Shown in pieces: positions 32,679-32,999 of a stretch of DNA of 32,999 bases. Made by a program: the position numbers and the translations under genes. The notes under the pieces were generated by a model. The model did no database searches. It worked only from the letters and a program-made list of their open reading frames with translations, and was not told where the DNA came from. Numbering within the stretch: position 1 is the stretch's first letter; every line of letters begins with the position of its first letter. Source of the stretch: a virus; the IMG/VR virus record IMGVR_UViG_3300042090_001375, positions 1-32,999 of that record; one strand, 5' to 3'.

Positions 32679-32999
32679 TTACTGGTTCTCCAGCTGGGCG
32701 ATACGCTGCACCAGCTCCTTGATCGAATTGACCAATGCGGCTATGATCGGACGGTCGTCCAGAGAAAGCATGCCATCCGGCGAATCGTGGAACACAGCCT
32801 CCGGTATGTAGGCTTCGACCTCGTGAGCGTAGAAGCCCGCCCGCGTCAGATGGTGGATGTCCTGCTTGAAGTCGTACACCACGGGATTGAGCGCCAAAAC
32901 GGCCTCCAACCCGCGTGAGAAGATGCCCTTCGGGTTCTTGACCCTGATGTCGGACGATACTGAGAACACGCCGCTGGTGGCCGACACGGAGCCGGTTCC
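32679..32999 (-). CDS. C-terminal S74 peptidase chaperone domain of a tail fibre (gene cut by window end)
   Basis: 106 codons are visible, and the frame is open to the window edge, so the N-terminal part is missing; the GTG at 32987 is internal. The visible part is an intramolecular chaperone auto-processing domain (Peptidase S74): SSDIRVKNPKGIFSRGLEAV, then FYAHEVEAYIPEAVF, and a C-terminal helix ALVNSIKELVQRIAQLE. The Ser-Asp pair with the following Arg/Lys is the known self-cleavage site. These domains help trimeric fibre or spike folding and then cleave themselves off. It lies 1 nt before the tailspike start, so the two are co-expressed. Confidence 0.87.
   Translation of the reverse strand, partial: GTGSVSATSGVFSVSSDIRVKNPKGIFSRGLEAVLALNPVVYDFKQDIHHLTRAGFYAHEVEAYIPEAVFHDSPDGMLSLDDRPIIAALVNSIKELVQRIAQLENQ

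Overview
The window is part of the genome of a tailed double-stranded DNA bacteriophage (Caudoviricetes), probably a siphovirus-like phage of a Gram-negative host. The evidence is a complete lambda-order tail-tip block (tape measure, then M-, L-, K-, I- and J-like genes) and, on the other strand, a complete packaging and head block (terminase, portal, protease/scaffold, capsid). No integrase, repressor, tRNA, rRNA, CRISPR array or insertion sequence is visible. The host and exact phage group cannot be read from the sequence.

Layout. Two arms converge at about 11.84 kb. The left arm (1-11843, + strand) carries the 3' part of the tape measure gene (cut by the window edge), then gpM-, gpL-, gpK-, gpI- and gpJ-like genes and a small coiled-coil gene. 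The right arm (32999 down to 11833, - strand) carries, in transcription order: the 3' end of a gene with an S74 auto-processing chaperone domain (cut by the window edge), a beta-helix tailspike, an 89-aa protein, an unknown 144-aa protein, a two-segment membrane/coiled-coil protein, a zinc-ribbon protein, a sigma-like factor with a cysteine-rich insert, a possible small terminase, an ERCC4-type nuclease, an intein-split large terminase, portal, protease/scaffold, a probable decoration protein, major capsid protein, a rho-independent terminator, two small connector-region genes, a neck-like protein and two paralogous proteins that are probably tail tube subunits.

How it works together. The right arm packages DNA and builds the prohead, neck and tube. 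The left arm measures the tail and builds the host-recognition tip. Genes are packed with 1-4 nt gaps or short overlaps; no gene-free stretch exceeds about 120 bases. The most informative non-coding signal is a repeated GTGTAA(T/A)-type element just upstream of several right-arm genes, including one inside the protease gene just before an internal ATG that would release a separate scaffold protein. The same arm encodes a sigma-like protein that could read such an element.

Most unusual points: a LAGLIDADG intein splitting the terminase Walker A motif with an apparent Thr at intein position 1; carbohydrate-binding-like modules inside the gpM and gpL homologues; an 18-residue repeat array in the gpJ homologue whose motif reappears at the N-terminus of the tailspike; and a putative nested scaffold gene with its own leader.
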